A stretch of 64,000 nucleotides of DNA from JAFGXT01 sp963677165 (GCA_963677165.2 CAXXSX010000002.1:4030001-4094000), one strand, 5' to 3'; shown: positions 1 to 9,624, numbered from the stretch's first letter. The notes: a model not told the origin generated them from the letters alone. Translations and numbers: made by a program.

Positions 1-275
1 TCGACTCAGGAGGAGAAGTATGTCCATGTGATTTTACCCCGATGAGTTTTGGTAATATTCTCAATGAATCTTTTGTCGATATCTGGAGCAGAATGACATC
101 TGCTATGGTTATGCCAAGACGTCACTGTTTTATCCAGAAAAATCATGAAGAAATAAACAATCTTATTGAACAGACTGATTCTTATCCTCTGGAGGCAAAA
201 GACAGCTGTTCGCTATGCAAGAAGATTGGTCATGATGATTATCCTGATTACTTTAAAACCGTAAACCAGAATTAG
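1..275 (+). CDS. Radical SAM/SPASM domain protein, C-terminal fragment
   Basis: The reading frame is open from the window edge (first full codon at position 3), so the gene starts upstream. The translated end contains a CPCDFTPMSFGNI stretch followed by SFVDIWSRM. This is the typical SPASM ending, where cysteines bind an auxiliary iron-sulfur cluster and a G-N-I..S...IW motif follows. Further cysteines (CSLC) lie near the stop. The radical SAM core would be outside the window, so the substrate cannot be inferred. The internal ATG at 42 is not the real start because the conserved CPC motif lies before it. It converges on the next gene with only 5 bases between the stops. Confidence 0.75.
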   Translation, partial: DSGGEVCPCDFTPMSFGNILNESFVDIWSRMTSAMVMPRRHCFIQKNHEEINNLIEQTDSYPLEAKDSCSLCKKIGHDDYPDYFKTVNQN

Positions 276-280
276 AGAGT

Positions 281-2884
281 CTATTCAACCGGTTCATTGG
301 TTGCCTTGCCGGCGATTAACTCGGCAATAGTACTCGTTAATCCAACCGGGAAGGAATAGCGGATGCCGTCTTTCGCGCGGTAGGCCTGTTCCCAATTTTT
401 CTGTTGTTTGATAAAATAATTCAGATCGATCATGTCGATTGAATATTCCCGGGAGAGTTTGCGGATTGCTTTGATGAATTCCTCATCGTATTCACTTGCG
501 TTCAGCGAAGGTATCGGCGTGCAGAGCATAATACGTTTAATCGCAGGATTTGCCCGTAGAGTTTGAATGAGCGCCGCAAGGTAACGTTTCCGGTTTCTTA
601 TTGGAAGTCCCAGTTGCGAATCGTTTATCGATGGGATAATTACTGCCGTATCACAATCTGATTTGCCATTCAACGCGATGATATCAGTCAGCGTTTTCCG
701 GGCCGACATAATATCATCCGGTTCGCGTTCAACAAACTTCAAGTCCGCCTGATTTTCTCCAAAACGCTGTTCGAAGGCGTCCTTCAGTCCATAGTCCGAT
801 TCAGCAATAACCAGAACTTTTCCGGTTGGCATAAGCTGTTCAGAAATTATTTCCGGCAGTGACCATTTGCGTAATTCTGCCAAAGTCGGACGGTGCAGGA
901 TTGGGACGACCTGGTTGCCATTGTCATCGATCAGACCATTTTCGCCGCTTCGCAAGCCGGAACATTGTTCCAGAGGAATGAATTTTACTTGCCGACGTGA
1001 GAAGATTAGTCCGGGCAGTAATAATTCGTATTTTACGGTCGCGCCGGATTTCAGTTTTGCTCCGTCAAGAGATATCTTTTCTTTGAACATTCCGGCAGGT
1101 TGGAACTTTGCGGCGCTAACTTTGCTTCTGGCTTCAAGCTGTATCGTTCTGGAACCGGTGGAGAAGATAGAGTCAGCGGCTTTCGATTGGTTTTTACCGT
1201 CTACGGCTGTTTTGAGAATTGCGTCGGTTTTGAACGGCAAATATGAAACAGCTTCTACGTACATATTCAGTGTTTCATCATCATAGAGCAGTTCCGGTAA
1301 CCATAAATTTAGCGCCATTTCCGGTTCAATGTCTTCATCTTCGCGGTTGCGTGGAGGAAATATTACTGTCATATCGGCGTAATTTCCCGCAGCGTCTTTT
1401 AGAACAATCTTATCTGAATTGTCGTTTTGCAGAATAAACTGTGCGTGTTTTCCTGTTGCGGACTTCCGGCTGTTCAGTTCCCATATAAAACTGCCGGTTG
1501 ATTTTACTGTGCACGATTCTACGCGCCGACTGATATCCTTTCCTGTGAACAGTTTAAAGTTGTTGTCTCTTTCCACTAACGGATAGTTTTTATCATCGCT
1601 TCCTGTCAGCGATGTTGCGATCATTGCATAACCTGGAGCAAAGGACTTTTCATCGATAATTTCCCAATTCTCAGAACCTGGTTTTTTCCAAGCGGCAACA
1701 GCATATGTTGGAACGCGGTTTTTGTGATAGTAAAATTCAAACTTATGCAGTCCCGGTTCAAGCTTGATTTTGCCGGAGTGCTCCCAGGAATCATGGGTGG
1801 CATGTTCTCCGAACCATTTTATCACAAATTTATCGTCAATGCGGATGAAACAAGAGCTGCTGCCCTGAACCGCAAAAGTATATTCACCGGCATTTTGCTT
1901 TGTAATGGGGAGCGTTCCAAAAAAGCAGGCAGCATAACTGTTGCGGCGTTGAAAAGGGATCGGAGCCAGATTCGTGGAGGCGACTGCTTTTATACCAGCT
2001 AAACGTCGTTTCCAGTTGCGTCCTTTAAAACGGTTAAGGATTTCATTTTCCCGGCCGTCTTCGACGTTTGTTTTGACTTCTGTGGTTTTCTTAATTCTTT
2101 CCTGTTGATTCAGATTCAGTTTTTCTATGGCCCATTTGACTCTGCTTTGATATTTGCGGACTTCTTTCTGTTTACGATTTATTTTGCGTTTCAGGCTTTT
2201 GGTCTGGTAAATGTTTTTCTTTAACCGGTAGTAGTCAAGAAATTCGCGTTTACGTGGATTTCTAAGTTTTTGTGAGATCAAACGCCGTTGTCTTTTCTGC
2301 TCATTGAGCAACAGGATATTTAATTTTATATCTAGATTATTCATTGCTGCCGTCAGACGGTAATTCAGTTGGTTTTCGTTAATATAATTACTGAGCCAGC
2401 TTGATTTATTGTAAAATTTTTCCTCAATCTTATATATTTTATTTTCAAGCCATTGTTCTTTGGTGTAATATGTTAAACCGAATCTGACTACTTTAAGCCG
2501 CAGGCGTCCGGCTTCCGGGGGAGCCCCATGTTTCTTTTTATCCCAGAGCTCGTTGGCAACTGACTTGGAAAAACCATAGTAGATAAATATTCTGTTGTCT
2601 TCTCCAGGCGGGGAGGGGGCCACGGCCAATTCCGAAGAATCCGGATAGAATTTAAAGTTCAGTTTTTTGCCGGATGCGGTTCGCGGTTCAACACCGTTAT
2701 TGAAGCCTTCCGGGACGATCATGGCCCCCAGGTCAATATAGCGGTTATTTTGATTGTTGTCAGATGTGGTTTCAATTCGGAATTTCGCGTCTTTGACATG
2801 CCACGCTGACGTTGCCGGAATAGTAGCATGCACGCAAGTACTTAATATTAAAATAAGACATAATATTATATATTGCCTGATCAA
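281..2884 (-). CDS. Large secreted protein with DUF2341-like, basic coiled-coil, PA14-like and SGNH-like regions
   Basis: The 867-residue product has a signal peptide (about 1-20). A beta-rich region containing RIFIYYG (about 25-110) resembles DUF2341. A strongly basic helical stretch follows (about 150-295, rich in K, R and Q), then a PA14-like carbohydrate-binding module (about 318-415). The C-terminal domain (about 690-860) looks like an SGNH hydrolase: AESDYG sits where the GDS block would be, IPSIND where GxND would be, and DGIR where the usual DGIH would be. The catalytic histidine therefore seems replaced, and activity is doubtful. The TTG start overlaps the TGA of the upstream glycosidase and is preceded by AGGAG, so translation is probably coupled. 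It is the last gene of the LacI operon. Domain calls are by eye. Confidence 0.7.
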   Translation of the reverse strand: MIRQYIILCLILILSTCVHATIPATSAWHVKDAKFRIETTSDNNQNNRYIDLGAMIVPEGFNNGVEPRTASGKKLNFKFYPDSSELAVAPSPPGEDNRIFIYYGFSKSVANELWDKKKHGAPPEAGRLRLKVVRFGLTYYTKEQWLENKIYKIEEKFYNKSSWLSNYINENQLNYRLTAAMNNLDIKLNILLLNEQKRQRRLISQKLRNPRKREFLDYYRLKKNIYQTKSLKRKINRKQKEVRKYQSRVKWAIEKLNLNQQERIKKTTEVKTNVEDGRENEILNRFKGRNWKRRLAGIKAVASTNLAPIPFQRRNSYAACFFGTLPITKQNAGEYTFAVQGSSSCFIRIDDKFVIKWFGEHATHDSWEHSGKIKLEPGLHKFEFYYHKNRVPTYAVAAWKKPGSENWEIIDEKSFAPGYAMIATSLTGSDDKNYPLVERDNNFKLFTGKDISRRVESCTVKSTGSFIWELNSRKSATGKHAQFILQNDNSDKIVLKDAAGNYADMTVIFPPRNREDEDIEPEMALNLWLPELLYDDETLNMYVEAVSYLPFKTDAILKTAVDGKNQSKAADSIFSTGSRTIQLEARSKVSAAKFQPAGMFKEKISLDGAKLKSGATVKYELLLPGLIFSRRQVKFIPLEQCSGLRSGENGLIDDNGNQVVPILHRPTLAELRKWSLPEIISEQLMPTGKVLVIAESDYGLKDAFEQRFGENQADLKFVEREPDDIMSARKTLTDIIALNGKSDCDTAVIIPSINDSQLGLPIRNRKRYLAALIQTLRANPAIKRIMLCTPIPSLNASEYDEEFIKAIRKLSREYSIDMIDLNYFIKQQKNWEQAYRAKDGIRYSFPVGLTSTIAELIAGKATNEPVE

Positions 2885-5358
2885 AATTTTCTCCTGAGTT
2901 TGAAAGCCAGATCAATGCAGAACGGCGGCAGTTTTACAGCAATCTTATGTGATTTTTGGGTTGCCGAAACCGGAACTTTTTCTATTGGCTTACCGGTGAT
3001 CGTATCAAAGAATTCCATTTCGTAATTACCGGCCAGCGGATAGTCAAGAATCAGATTGAGATGTTTGAATTTCTGTAGTTTTTCATCATATCCCGGATAA
3101 TCATAAACCAGCGGAGAAAAGAAAATCCAGCCGTAGACTTCCGAGGCATTGCCCATGGAGTAACACTGAAATAAAGCTTTGGGGGATTCCGGGTCCAAGA
3201 TGCTGTTGAACTTTATCGCTCCGAGAGCCAGTTTTGTACGCATGGTCGGGAGATTGGCATACCAGTCATGATGATATTCCGCGAACTTTTCCGTACCACT
3301 CATGTAGGTTGCGTATATTGCCGGATTTTTCAGTTGGGAGTCGGTAACAACTTTCAAATCGCGGCTGACGAAATTACGGTTTAAAGGGTTGATATCGCGA
3401 ATGAATTTTGAATAGCCTTTGTAATGGCGGTAGTGGTTGTTACGGTGTATAAAATCGTGCCACCAGAGAAATGGCGCGCCTGCCTGATTTTTGAGCATTG
3501 ATGCCCAGAGAGCACAATGGATATCTCCAACGACTCGACTGGCGTCACTACCTTGAGAGGTTCCACCGAATTCCGTAATCAATACGGGCTTGTTAAACCA
3601 GGTCATTGCATTGCCGTGAACGCTGAGATGTTCGTGAAACGGAATTCTTGTACTGCGATACGCATCGCCTACCACAATATCAATTTCCGGCTGTGACTGG
3701 ATTTTACTGTATTCAAAGTTTCGGTTGTAAGTACTACAGAAATGGGTGGTCATCAACTGCTTTCCGAAGCTGTTTTTCTTGAAATCGTCTATAATAATCT
3801 TTTGCCATTTTACCGCTCGATCATCATTGTATGTCTCTTTGAAATCCGTGATCAGGTCTTCTTCACTCCATAGTTCGATGCCCATAATATTGGTGTATGC
3901 GCCCCAGCGTGCCGCGATATAGCGGTTGCGAACCTTAGTATACTTAATGGCTGTTTCATTGGTGAAGTATTCATTGGGCTTATCCAGCATGCCGCCGTCG
4001 GCTACGGCAAAAGGAGTTTTTTTATTCAGCGGACAGTGCACCCACTCCTGATCGCTGTGAGCTGAGAGTTTGCCATGGTTATCCAATACCAGGAATATAT
4101 TAATTCCTTTCTGGGCGGCGTAGTCCAATACAAAGTCCAGTCGGGAGGCGTTGGCCAAGTTGTAGCGTCCCATGCCATAATAGCCCGCGATTTCGCTGGT
4201 CCATTCCAGCGCGAAGGTCCAGGAGGCCATCCATACTTCGCAGGCGTTCATGCCGTTAGCTGACATTGCATCGAAATAATCCATATAGTCGTAAACACCG
4301 CGGTCGGCAAGGTGACCGAATTTGAAACTATTTTCGCTGCGCAGGTCAATATTTGTATGGATATTCATTCCGACCGGATAGAAGAATTCTCCGGATTCAT
4401 GAGCCATGTAACGTTTGTCATGGACGCGGACAAAGCCTTTTCGTTTGGATGGTTTTACGGTTATTTCACGCCATGGGGATGTCAATTTAACTTGTTTTTT
4501 TGTTGAATTATCAGTAATGAGTAGTCGCAGCTTATGTTTTCCCGTTTGCGCCGGAGTGAACCGGAACGCCCAGTATGGCTTGCCGGTCGGAGTATTTATT
4601 TCCCGGGTAAAATGCTGCTTTCGGTTGTAATTGCGGGTAAAAAATGCCGGCCATATTTTATGGGAACCATCCGGGGCTTCCGCTTCTACATCAATTTGTA
4701 TTTCTTCCGGATCGAACGGATTAAAATATTCCCTGGAGAGGCCGAAGGTTCCCTGGAGCATCTGATAACGTTCACAGGTGTCGGGAACTTTCAGATCAAT
4801 AATTTCCAGTTGGGGCTGTTTTCGGGTTCCGGTTAATTCCGGGTTGCGGCAGGATATTGTAAAATCTCTTTTTTTGCTGCCGTAGAGAGAGAGCCCGATT
4901 GTGTGAATACTCACAGCAAACAGACTATCCCATGTCGCATAATGTCCAATTGGAGATAAGTCGCGGTAGGCCGCTGGAAGCCTTACACCTACTTGTGTCC
5001 ATTCGCCAGGTGTTATATTCAGCGTTTTTCGACTCTGAAACCAGTAGCCGTCTTTATCTTTAACGAAAAAATTACCGTTGACCGGTTCATTTGATTTTGA
5101 ATCGATTTTAACTTCAATAGACAGGAGTTTGCTTTGAAAGTCTTTCAGTTTCGCACGCATTGTCCGACGATTTTTCCGGCAATAAATCAAAGCGGAACCG
5201 GGAAATTTTATTTCAGTCTGGACTGTGCCTGCTTTATTCGGTTTTAATTCGCGTGTTTCATTGTTGGAACTTACTAACCAGCCTGCATTTTTAACTCCGG
5301 CGTTGACCGCCAGAGACAAAGCGCAAAATATCCATAGAAACCAGCCGGAAACCCTCAT
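2881..5358 (-). CDS. Secreted GH5-like (clan A) glycoside hydrolase with N-terminal DUF5060-like domain
   Basis: The product is about 825 residues with a signal peptide, an N-terminal beta-sandwich (about 25-175), an Ig-like DUF5060-type domain (about 185-305) and a TIM-barrel domain (about 310-660). The barrel shows clan A signatures: GIELWSEED carries the likely acid/base glutamate (about E499) and PVLITEFGG the likely nucleophile (about E596). A C-terminal beta domain follows. An ATG at 5358 has AGGGA seven bases upstream and is preferred over a TTG at 5364. The gene lies 100 bases after the frameshifted glycosidase and overlaps the next gene by four bases. The sequence gives no substrate; location suggests extracellular or periplasmic attack on the polysaccharide sensed by the local LacI. 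Confidence 0.8.
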   Translation of the reverse strand: MRVSGWFLWIFCALSLAVNAGVKNAGWLVSSNNETRELKPNKAGTVQTEIKFPGSALIYCRKNRRTMRAKLKDFQSKLLSIEVKIDSKSNEPVNGNFFVKDKDGYWFQSRKTLNITPGEWTQVGVRLPAAYRDLSPIGHYATWDSLFAVSIHTIGLSLYGSKKRDFTISCRNPELTGTRKQPQLEIIDLKVPDTCERYQMLQGTFGLSREYFNPFDPEEIQIDVEAEAPDGSHKIWPAFFTRNYNRKQHFTREINTPTGKPYWAFRFTPAQTGKHKLRLLITDNSTKKQVKLTSPWREITVKPSKRKGFVRVHDKRYMAHESGEFFYPVGMNIHTNIDLRSENSFKFGHLADRGVYDYMDYFDAMSANGMNACEVWMASWTFALEWTSEIAGYYGMGRYNLANASRLDFVLDYAAQKGINIFLVLDNHGKLSAHSDQEWVHCPLNKKTPFAVADGGMLDKPNEYFTNETAIKYTKVRNRYIAARWGAYTNIMGIELWSEEDLITDFKETYNDDRAVKWQKIIIDDFKKNSFGKQLMTTHFCSTYNRNFEYSKIQSQPEIDIVVGDAYRSTRIPFHEHLSVHGNAMTWFNKPVLITEFGGTSQGSDASRVVGDIHCALWASMLKNQAGAPFLWWHDFIHRNNHYRHYKGYSKFIRDINPLNRNFVSRDLKVVTDSQLKNPAIYATYMSGTEKFAEYHHDWYANLPTMRTKLALGAIKFNSILDPESPKALFQCYSMGNASEVYGWIFFSPLVYDYPGYDEKLQKFKHLNLILDYPLAGNYEMEFFDTITGKPIEKVPVSATQKSHKIAVKLPPFCIDLAFKLRRKF

Positions 5359-5458
5359 TGACAAATCCCTGTTTTACAAAAGTATTTATTACTATAACGC
5401 CGTCTTAGATATTTTATTGTACGGGATTTGAAAAAAATGAAAATTTCCGGCTTTCCTG

Positions 5459-8266
5459 TTATTTTGCTATATTGATCGAACGGAGTTTGTGGGAGTTATT
5501 AAACAATCCAGCTCCGCTACCGATATGTATGGTTTTCCGTTTATCCTCTACAACTTGAGATTTTGTATCCGCATCGTTGACCATAATACCAAAACCAATT
5601 TTTGAGTCGGTTATCTGGTCTGAGCCGCAGAGTAGCTTCCATGGGATGGCTCCTTCATATTCAGTCGAACCTTTTTCATTATCCCGCTTTGCTGTAATAT
5701 GAATATTTGTTAATTCCTGAATGATTACCGGAGGAATAGGCGGTGGACTGCTCAGTTCGCAGATTCTGACGTGATTGTTCTTATCAACTTCAATACTGAT
5801 TTTTTTCGTTAGAGCAGGATTACCGTCGTCATCCATACCGAATCCGAAGACGAGTTGAATGGAATCTCCGCGCCATGGTTCATTCTTGTTAAGAGGCGGA
5901 ATATGGGTTTGATCTCTGACCTTGACCGCGAAATAAAAGTTTTTTGTATCGTATGCCAGTGAATACAAAACAGAGAAGTCTGTTGGACCTTTCCAAGGCG
6001 CTTTTTTAAATGCCAGTGAGTCGGCATCAGACAGTTGGGTAAAGGATTCCAGTTGCCAGTCATTCAAGTTGCCGTCCGGAATTGGGGGATTGTTACTGCG
6101 ATCAAGGGCAAAAAGTATGGTTTTTGCGCCAAGGCTATAACGATCACTGAACCCATTTGCATCAGACAATACTGCATTAATATCATCGTTTCCCGAATTC
6201 GGAATATGTAGCTCAAAAGATGTTTCTTTTTGTGCTGGAAGTTTAAGGTTTTTATTGATAAGATTTTTTTCTCCTCTACATATCTGCAATTTGACGTTAA
6301 GAGTGTTTTTTCCTCGATTGACTGCGTTTAAGCGATAACTGTTTTGGGATAGCGGGGTTATGCTTTTAATATTAAACAGAGGCATGATTTTAATGATTTG
6401 GGATTTTAATGTGAAACCGGCGGCGTTTTCATGGCGCAGCAGCCATTCTCCCGGACTGATGCTATAGGGAATAATGGACTTACTGTTAATGGGAATGCAG
6501 TCAAGACCGCGGCAGAGTTTTAGAAATGTACCATCTGCGGAATCAGATCGTCCAACGGCATTCAGTGGTTGTCCCGGGATTAGTTGTTTTATTCGGTTGG
6601 TGTCGGGGATACTGCTATTGGCGATTCCATAGACATACACGGGCATTGCACTGAGCATTAGTTCCAGTTTTCCGGACTTTGTGACAACTTTACGGCTCTG
6701 TCCCATGCAGTCAATCAGGGTCGTTTCGGAAAGGCCGGTATCAAACAGGATAGAACGCTCCTGCTCATCTCCGCTCCATAATGCCGCCACGAGTTTTTTG
6801 TTACGCCGGAAGACATAACACATAACATTTTTTCCGAGGTAATTAAGTCTGCCTACTGTTTGGGTTCCTTCCAGAAGCCGTGTCAGGTTGCATGCCGCCA
6901 TCGCCAACGGTTTTGGGGATATATTTACGGGACCGCAACCGACTTTGGGATAATCAAGATTGAAAGCCAGTCCCCAGCCCCGTCCCCCCATATCCGCGGC
7001 ATAGAAAAACCATGTGGAATTTGCTCCTTCCCCCAGAATAATAAGATGAGCGCGTAAACTCCATGCTGTTTGACGCAATAGTTCTTCGTTTGGAACATTT
7101 TTGCGACTGTAATCTCCGTTCCAGGTCATTCCCCATTCAGTTTGAAAAATTGGAGCGCCGGGTTTCAGGTATTTCCGTGTCATTGCTACCAGTTCATGCA
7201 TGTCCTTGATCAGGCCTGAGTTTTCCGGTGAAAGCCATTTCGTTGAATAGGCATGGGTTGTAATGCCGTCCAGATATTTTCCCAAACCTTTTTCGAACAA
7301 AGTTTTCAGCAGGCGGTTACCTTTGGATATTACCCCGTAATTAGCTCCTGTCAGTATGGCTCCGGGGTCGTTAGCATGAATGGCTTTATGAGCTTCTGCA
7401 TACATATGGATAAACTCTTCATCGGCTCCAATCCAGTGCCAGTCCGGTTCCCAATGAATCTGATAATAGTTTCGCTCCATGTATGGAAATACATATTTTC
7501 GGCGGGCATTAATTTCCGCAGCGATCCGGCCTATTAGATTGCCGTAATAGGCGTAATCGCGCGGCGGATACTTCTGGCACTCGGTAGATGGCGGCATTGC
7601 TGCCGGATTGCTGTATTTATGCGGTGATTTCATCAGCCATGCGGGAACGCTGTGAAGATCCCATAATGGCGCAAGGTATCCAGCTTTTTCGTGTTGTCCC
7701 GAAAATTTCAGATCTTCCTGTGATAATCGTGGCGCAAATGTATTTTTGCCATTCTTTTCTAGTTGTTGAGGCTTAGCCGGCAAATAGAACCATTTTACAC
7801 CGATACAACTGTAAAACGGGTTGTACGAGTCGCCGGAAAGACGTTTACCAGACGAGCAGAAAGTAGTCCCCTGGATGCCAAATCGAGAGCGATCCGGGGA
7901 TTTTAGAGGCAGGGCTTTCATCGGAGGAATTACTCCGTATGTAATAATTCCGGCAGGTCGAGTGCCGCGATGCGGTAGGATTACATTGGCATTTTCCAAT
8001 CTGGCGCTTAGCGCGAAGTATCCGCAACCGTGCTTTTCCGGCCTGATTCTTGTTGTATATGGTTGGATTCCGCGAGGAATTTCACAACTGCCTTGTTCAA
8101 GAGTCTTTCCTAGATAATTTCTTAACTGCCAGAAAATATGTTCTCTTTTCTCCCGGACTCCAGTAACCTTAAATCTTATTTCGGCTTTGCCATCATTTTC
8201 GAAAATGCCATAGCGAGTATGTGATGTCAGTTCTGCATCCAGCTTGAGAATATGTGACTCAATTAC
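5459..8266 (-). CDS. Secreted glycoside hydrolase, catalytic and C-terminal part (read in the -1 frame after the A10 site)
   Basis: This frame is open from 8275 to the stop at 5459, but its first good start codon is only a TTG at 7999. About 90 residues before that are clearly protein-like and join the upstream frame. They lead into a GYFALSARLE...ITYGVIP region typical of secreted glycosidases. The TIM barrel carries QIHWEPDWHW (likely acid/base glutamate) and IFQTEWGM (likely nucleophile), as in GH39/GH5-type clan A enzymes. A beta-sandwich follows, and the last 200 residues (starting near IPDGNLNDWQ) resemble a CBM9/DOMON-type sugar-binding domain. Joined to the upstream 200 residues by a -1 shift, the product is about 1135 residues. 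Family assignment is uncertain. Confidence 0.75.
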   Translation of the reverse strand, partial: VIESHILKLDAELTSHTRYGIFENDGKAEIRFKVTGVREKREHIFWQLRNYLGKTLEQGSCEIPRGIQPYTTRIRPEKHGCGYFALSARLENANVILPHRGTRPAGIITYGVIPPMKALPLKSPDRSRFGIQGTTFCSSGKRLSGDSYNPFYSCIGVKWFYLPAKPQQLEKNGKNTFAPRLSQEDLKFSGQHEKAGYLAPLWDLHSVPAWLMKSPHKYSNPAAMPPSTECQKYPPRDYAYYGNLIGRIAAEINARRKYVFPYMERNYYQIHWEPDWHWIGADEEFIHMYAEAHKAIHANDPGAILTGANYGVISKGNRLLKTLFEKGLGKYLDGITTHAYSTKWLSPENSGLIKDMHELVAMTRKYLKPGAPIFQTEWGMTWNGDYSRKNVPNEELLRQTAWSLRAHLIILGEGANSTWFFYAADMGGRGWGLAFNLDYPKVGCGPVNISPKPLAMAACNLTRLLEGTQTVGRLNYLGKNVMCYVFRRNKKLVAALWSGDEQERSILFDTGLSETTLIDCMGQSRKVVTKSGKLELMLSAMPVYVYGIANSSIPDTNRIKQLIPGQPLNAVGRSDSADGTFLKLCRGLDCIPINSKSIIPYSISPGEWLLRHENAAGFTLKSQIIKIMPLFNIKSITPLSQNSYRLNAVNRGKNTLNVKLQICRGEKNLINKNLKLPAQKETSFELHIPNSGNDDINAVLSDANGFSDRYSLGAKTILFALDRSNNPPIPDGNLNDWQLESFTQLSDADSLAFKKAPWKGPTDFSVLYSLAYDTKNFYFAVKVRDQTHIPPLNKNEPWRGDSIQLVFGFGMDDDGNPALTKKISIEVDKNNHVRICELSSPPPIPPVIIQELTNIHITAKRDNEKGSTEYEGAIPWKLLCGSDQITDSKIGFGIMVNDADTKSQVVEDKRKTIHIGSGAGLFNNSHKLRSINIAK

Positions 8267-8277
8267 TTTTTTTTTTC
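8263..8277 (-). promoter_or_regulatory. Candidate -1 frameshift / slippage site (A10, dnaX-type heptamer with stop)
   Basis: On the minus strand the codons are GAA AAA AAA AAG TAA. The last seven bases before the stop are A AAA AAG, the slippery heptamer used for programmed -1 frameshifting in E. coli dnaX. A -1 shift continues with GTA ATT GAG and opens 935 codons of glycosidase. Adding one A by polymerase slippage on the A10 run gives the same frame. A sequencing or replication indel in the homopolymer is the ordinary alternative. I did not identify a convincing stimulatory stem-loop or internal Shine-Dalgarno. Confidence 0.5.
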
Positions 8278-8865
8278 AAGCGGCGGCTGTTTTACCATAC
8301 AGGAAACTGTGACTGGTTGGCCGGCTGTGACTTCAATTGTCTGAATGGCAGGCTGGTCATGAAATAGTTTTATACAATTTGTTCCTTCGTTGCTGATATT
8401 TTTGTCGCTAACTACAATATAGCCTTTCCCACGAGAGGTCCAGCCGATGGCCTTATTCCCTTTAGAATTAAGGTTTTCAAAACCAGGATTAACGATTTTT
8501 GCGCCAGTAACCTGTAAATTATCGAAAAGAATCCAGCGGTCTTCCCCCTTTTGTTTTGTACTGAGCAGATATAAACAGATTTTTCCTGATTTCTGTGGAA
8601 TAAAGGTGAAACTGATTTTTTTCCAGTTGGAACCTAGCGAATTACAGGTGAAGATCAGGGAGAACTTGCGGTTTTCCTCTTTGCCCCAGCCGATATGAGT
8701 GAGCCAGCCATTGATATTTTTTTTCTCGATTTTAAGTTCGATTTCTTTTTGGCCAACTGGGTGTACATCAATTCTGGCTCCGACCGCAGCAGTTAGAAGA
8801 GTCGGGACAGCTATTGCCGTTAGAAACATTGCAATAGATAGTTTTCTGACTTTTGAATAGGACAT
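8263..8865 (-). CDS. N-terminal part of the frameshifted secreted glycosidase (signal peptide and CBM-like domain)
   Basis: This 200-residue frame starts at the ATG at 8865 with GGGAG upstream; no signal is visible before it. Residues 1-27 form a signal peptide. The rest is a jelly-roll like a CBM4/CBM_4_9 carbohydrate-binding module, recognisable from WILFDNLQVTGAKIVNPGFE. It ends with LEKKK and a TAA directly after a run of ten A residues. The last beta strands (VTAGQPVTVSCMV) lead naturally into VIESHILKLDAEL in the -1 frame, so this is the front of the glycosidase that continues to 5459. It may also be made as a free secreted binding domain when no shift occurs. It lies 55 bases after the pseudopilin. 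Confidence 0.75.
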   Translation of the reverse strand: MSYSKVRKLSIAMFLTAIAVPTLLTAAVGARIDVHPVGQKEIELKIEKKNINGWLTHIGWGKEENRKFSLIFTCNSLGSNWKKISFTFIPQKSGKICLYLLSTKQKGEDRWILFDNLQVTGAKIVNPGFENLNSKGNKAIGWTSRGKGYIVVSDKNISNEGTNCIKLFHDQPAIQTIEVTAGQPVTVSCMVKQPPLEKKK

Positions 8866-8920
8866 GTTTTTTTCTCCCTTTATGTATTTTTTTTCTTTTG
8901 TGTATGTAAGTGATTGATAA

Positions 8921-9607
8921 TCAAGGATAAAAAGCAGGATAGTAGGTGTGCCATAACGGTGAACCGGTATTTTTTGATTGTCCCAGCCAGACTCCTTCTG
9001 TGCTGGCATGACCGTCCATCCAACCGACATTCGCTTTTTTGTCGCGTTCATGTCTGAAATTATTATAGAAATCCGAGTCCGCAGGGTTGGCTTTGCTGTA
9101 GCCGACTGCATCCATGACGTATGTCCATTGCGAAGCTTTTCTTACTGTTGCCATCCGGCAGTTGCCATGAGTGGCATAATATACCCCGTCTGTCCCCCAG
9201 GGACTGACTCCGTCCCCCTTGCCGCCTGGACTGACCGAGGTCCAGACCAGTGAAAAATTAATGGCATAACCCGTATAGGCAACTGTATCGTTTGTAGGAG
9301 ATTGCCAGAAATCGGAGCGATCATTGGGACAGTTCAGTATGCCGTTTGGTTTGGGACCCGAAGCTGTGGTCCAGATAATACCGTAGTCATTAAGTTTACT
9401 CTGCCAGATTGCCGGAGGAACCCAGCCGTCATTATCGTTTGACCAGAGTCCGAATGACTGAACAATCTGTTTGCAATTGTTCAGGCATTTGATGGTTTTT
9501 GCCTTGTCTCTGGCACTGTTGAGTGCCGGAAGAAGCATACTTGCCAAAATAGCGATGATTGCTATCACTACGAGGAGTTCGATGAGTGTGAATTGGTGTC
9601 TTTTCAT
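8921..9607 (-). CDS. Pseudopilin-like protein with type II prepilin leader (LacI operon)
   Basis: The 228-residue product begins MKRHQFTLIELLVVIAIIAI, a class III prepilin leader cleaved before the F, with the conserved E at +5, followed by LASMLLPALNSARDKAK. The globular part contains GWMDGHAS, the H/DG-type motif seen in many PVC pseudopilins. Such proteins are processed by a PilD-type peptidase and assembled into type II secretion or pilus-like structures. No secretion machinery is encoded in the window, so assembly would depend on genes elsewhere. It has a good RBS (GAGGG), lies 17 bases after lacI and precedes three exported enzyme genes. Its role may be secretion or surface attachment on the polysaccharide; that is inference. 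Confidence 0.85.
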   Translation of the reverse strand: MKRHQFTLIELLVVIAIIAILASMLLPALNSARDKAKTIKCLNNCKQIVQSFGLWSNDNDGWVPPAIWQSKLNDYGIIWTTASGPKPNGILNCPNDRSDFWQSPTNDTVAYTGYAINFSLVWTSVSPGGKGDGVSPWGTDGVYYATHGNCRMATVRKASQWTYVMDAVGYSKANPADSDFYNNFRHERDKKANVGWMDGHASTEGVWLGQSKNTGSPLWHTYYPAFYP

Positions 9608-9624
9608 ATTTTATCCCTCTTTGA

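Noticed and set aside
42..275. ATG at 42 as a complete small gene
   Set aside because: The frame is open to the window edge and conserved SPASM cysteines precede the ATG.
7999..8275. TTG at 7999 as true start of the glycosidase
   Set aside because: Protein-like sequence continues for about 90 residues upstream and joins the preceding frame, and there is no RBS before the TTG.
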